Shown: in pieces, positions 62,936 through 64,000 of the stretch
Layout of the letters: each line of letters opens with the position of its first letter
Numbering within the stretch: position 1 is the stretch's first letter
Assembly (NCBI RefSeq): GCF_001729765.1
Contig: NZ_CP017181.1
Span: 1,798,001-1,862,000 of the forward strand
Length of the DNA stretch: 64,000 nt
Source: Enterobacter kobei
GTDB lineage: Bacteria; Pseudomonadota; Gammaproteobacteria; Enterobacterales; Enterobacteriaceae
Reading direction: 5' to 3'
Made by a program: the position numbers and the translations under genes
The notes under the pieces: generated by a model
Database searches by the model: none
The model's input: only the letters and a program-made list of their open reading frames with translations
What the model was told of the DNA's origin: nothing

Positions 62936-63357
62936 CCTCGCGCATACAGCCGGGCAGTGACGTCATCGTCTGCGCGGAAATGGACGAACAGTGGGGATAC
63001 GTCGGGGCTAAATCGCGCCAGCGCTGGCTGTTTTACGCGTATGACAGGCTCCGGAAGACGGTTGTTGCGCACGTATTCGGTGAACGCACTATGGCGACGC
63101 TGGGGCGTCTTATGAGCCTGCTGTCACCCTTTGACGTGGTGATATGGATGACGGATGGCTGGCCGCTGTATGAATCCCGCCTGAAGGGAAAGCTGCACGT
63201 AATCAGCAAGCGATATACGCAGCGAATTGAGCGGCATAACCTGAATCTGAGGCAGCACCTGGCACGGCTGGGACGGAAGTCGCTGTCGTTCTCAAAATCG
63301 GTGGAGCTGCATGACAAAGTCATCGGGCATTATCTGAACATAAAACACTATCAATAA
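62854..63357 (+). CDS. insB: IS1 InsB, DDE transposase part
   Basis: 167 aa with the IS1-type DDE catalytic region: [28 protein letters not shown], and a late His/Arg/Tyr segment ([20 protein letters not shown]). It is expressed in vivo mainly as InsAB' after the frameshift. Appears intact. Confidence 0.96.
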   Translation: MPGNRPHYGRWPQHDFPPFKKLRPQSVTSRIQPGSDVIVCAEMDEQWGYVGAKSRQRWLFYAYDRLRKTVVAHVFGERTMATLGRLMSLLSPFDVVIWMTDGWPLYESRLKGKLHVISKRYTQRIERHNLNLRQHLARLGRKSLSFSKSVELHDKVIGHYLNIKHYQ

Positions 63358-63391
63358 GTTGGAGTCATTACCCGCCGTAGAGTGTACGGGG

Positions 63392-64000
63392 TTAATCCAT
63401 CGCGAGAAAGCGTGTTTTGCTTTTTCCTTTCTTATCCTGATACATCGCCACATCAGCAGCACGTAATGCGCTGTCCGGATCGGTTACGTCTGGGTCCACT
63501 TCGATGACGCCGAGGCTGGCTCCCGGATAAATAAGATTAATGTTACCCAGCCAGTATTCCCCTGCAATGCGGGCGTTGAAGCGCGCTTTAAGCTGATTCA
63601 TGTGCTCCTCATTGTCGACATGACTCAGAGAGGCCACCAGAAACTCATCGCCGCCCAGCCGACCAATGATATCGTCCTGCTGTTTTTCTGCGGTCAAACG
63701 CTTGCCCACTTCAATCAGGAACTGGTCGCCTGCTTCATGCCCATACCGATCGTTAATCAATTTAAAATCGTCCAGGTCGATAAACGCAATGATGGCGTTA
63801 CGTTTCAGGTGTCGAGCCAGGGAAAACAGAGTAGTCAGATCCTCAAAGATGGCGCGACGGTTGGGCAGGCCGGTAAGGGCATCGGTATAAGAGTGTGCGA
63901 TGAGCGCCGCGTTGGCTTCCCGAAGCTGGTTCACCAGAGATTCTTTCTGAATGTACTGACCAATCAACCCGGCGAATAATTTTAACATCTGTTCACCGCG
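63392..64000 (-). CDS. Diguanylate cyclase (GGDEF) C-terminal part, runs off the window
   Basis: The frame is open to the window end, and 200 codons are visible. It has a helical linker (LFAGLIGQYIQKESLVNQLR), the start of the GGDEF domain (SYTDALTGLPNRRAIFEDL), and the active site RLGGDEFL. The inhibitory I-site RxxD is not conserved (KQQD at that position). The C-terminal stop, after KTRFLAMD, is 19 bp from the IS1 end. This looks like a natural end, so the gene itself is probably intact and only its downstream neighbour was lost. The linker suggests an N-terminal GAF or membrane sensor outside the window. Confidence 0.88.
   Translation of the reverse strand, partial: RGEQMLKLFAGLIGQYIQKESLVNQLREANAALIAHSYTDALTGLPNRRAIFEDLTTLFSLARHLKRNAIIAFIDLDDFKLINDRYGHEAGDQFLIEVGKRLTAEKQQDDIIGRLGGDEFLVASLSHVDNEEHMNQLKARFNARIAGEYWLGNINLIYPGASLGVIEVDPDVTDPDSALRAADVAMYQDKKGKSKTRFLAMD

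Larger units (their letters stand above)
62605..63372 (+). mobile_element. IS1 insertion sequence (complete, 768 bp)
   Basis: Begins GGTGATGCTGCCAACTTACT and ends AAGTTGGAGTCATTACC, the recognised IS1 termini, and is exactly 768 bp. The left flank 62596-62604 is GGGCTTTCT and the right flank 63373-63381 is CGCCGTAGA, so there is no 8-9 bp target duplication. This points to an adjacent deletion or recombination between two IS1 copies. Confidence 0.97.

Overview
The window looks like an Enterobacteriaceae chromosome, most likely Enterobacter or a close relative. The backbone order hinT-ycfL-lpoB-thiK-nagZ-ycfP-ndh-ycfJ-comR-bhsA-ldtC-mfd-ycfT-lolCDE-nagK-cobB ... potDCBA-pepT-roxA-phoQP // purB-hflD-mnmA-nudJ-rluE-icd is that of the E. 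coli 25-min region, with diverged protein sequences, an extra chemoreceptor and an extra EAL-HDOD gene. The genus is an inference from gene content and recalled protein sequences; no search was run.

Layout. 1-18.3 kb: cell-wall, lipoprotein-trafficking and respiratory housekeeping genes (LpoB, NagZ, NagK, LdtC, LolCDE, Ndh, Mfd, CobB). 18.4-21.8 kb: a chemoreceptor and a degenerate EAL-HDOD protein, divergently placed. 21.8-25.6 kb: the potABCD spermidine/putrescine importer. 25.9-27.1 kb: pepT, interrupted by one in-frame TGA. 27.2-30.5 kb: roxA and the phoPQ two-component system. 30,574-55,540: a defective lambdoid prophage. 55.6-61.3 kb: purB to icd. 61.4-64 kb: small genes, then an IS1 copy lying between an EAL-domain fragment and a GGDEF gene that runs off the window.

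The prophage is bounded by a 14-bp direct repeat whose core overlaps the -10 element of the phoPQ promoter. The integrase end abuts phoP without its PhoP box. The PhoP box, a 12-bp spacer and a -10 copy remain next to purB, 25 kb away, and now point into the prophage. The prophage keeps int, xis, a RecE-like gene without its nuclease domain, repressor/cro, a replication module with iterons and a DnaC-like loader, an AIPR-family (abortive infection) gene, queH, a LexA-controlled but interrupted UmuD'-like gene, the C-terminal three quarters or so of tail-tip protein J, and a tail fibre whose C-terminus is carried on an invertible segment beside a Gin/Pin-type invertase. Terminase, capsid, tail tube, antiterminator Q and lysis genes are absent: an HNH gene is fused directly to the middle of J. 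The right end carries cargo (BCCT transporter, DUF2254 membrane protein, GNAT, DUF2971) between the invertase and a small invertase relic.

Working together: integration should uncouple phoPQ from direct PhoP autoregulation, place it behind the int transcript, and give the orphan PhoP box a new downstream gene (DUF2971). That rewiring, the phase-variable fibre and the cargo are the parts most worth following up.
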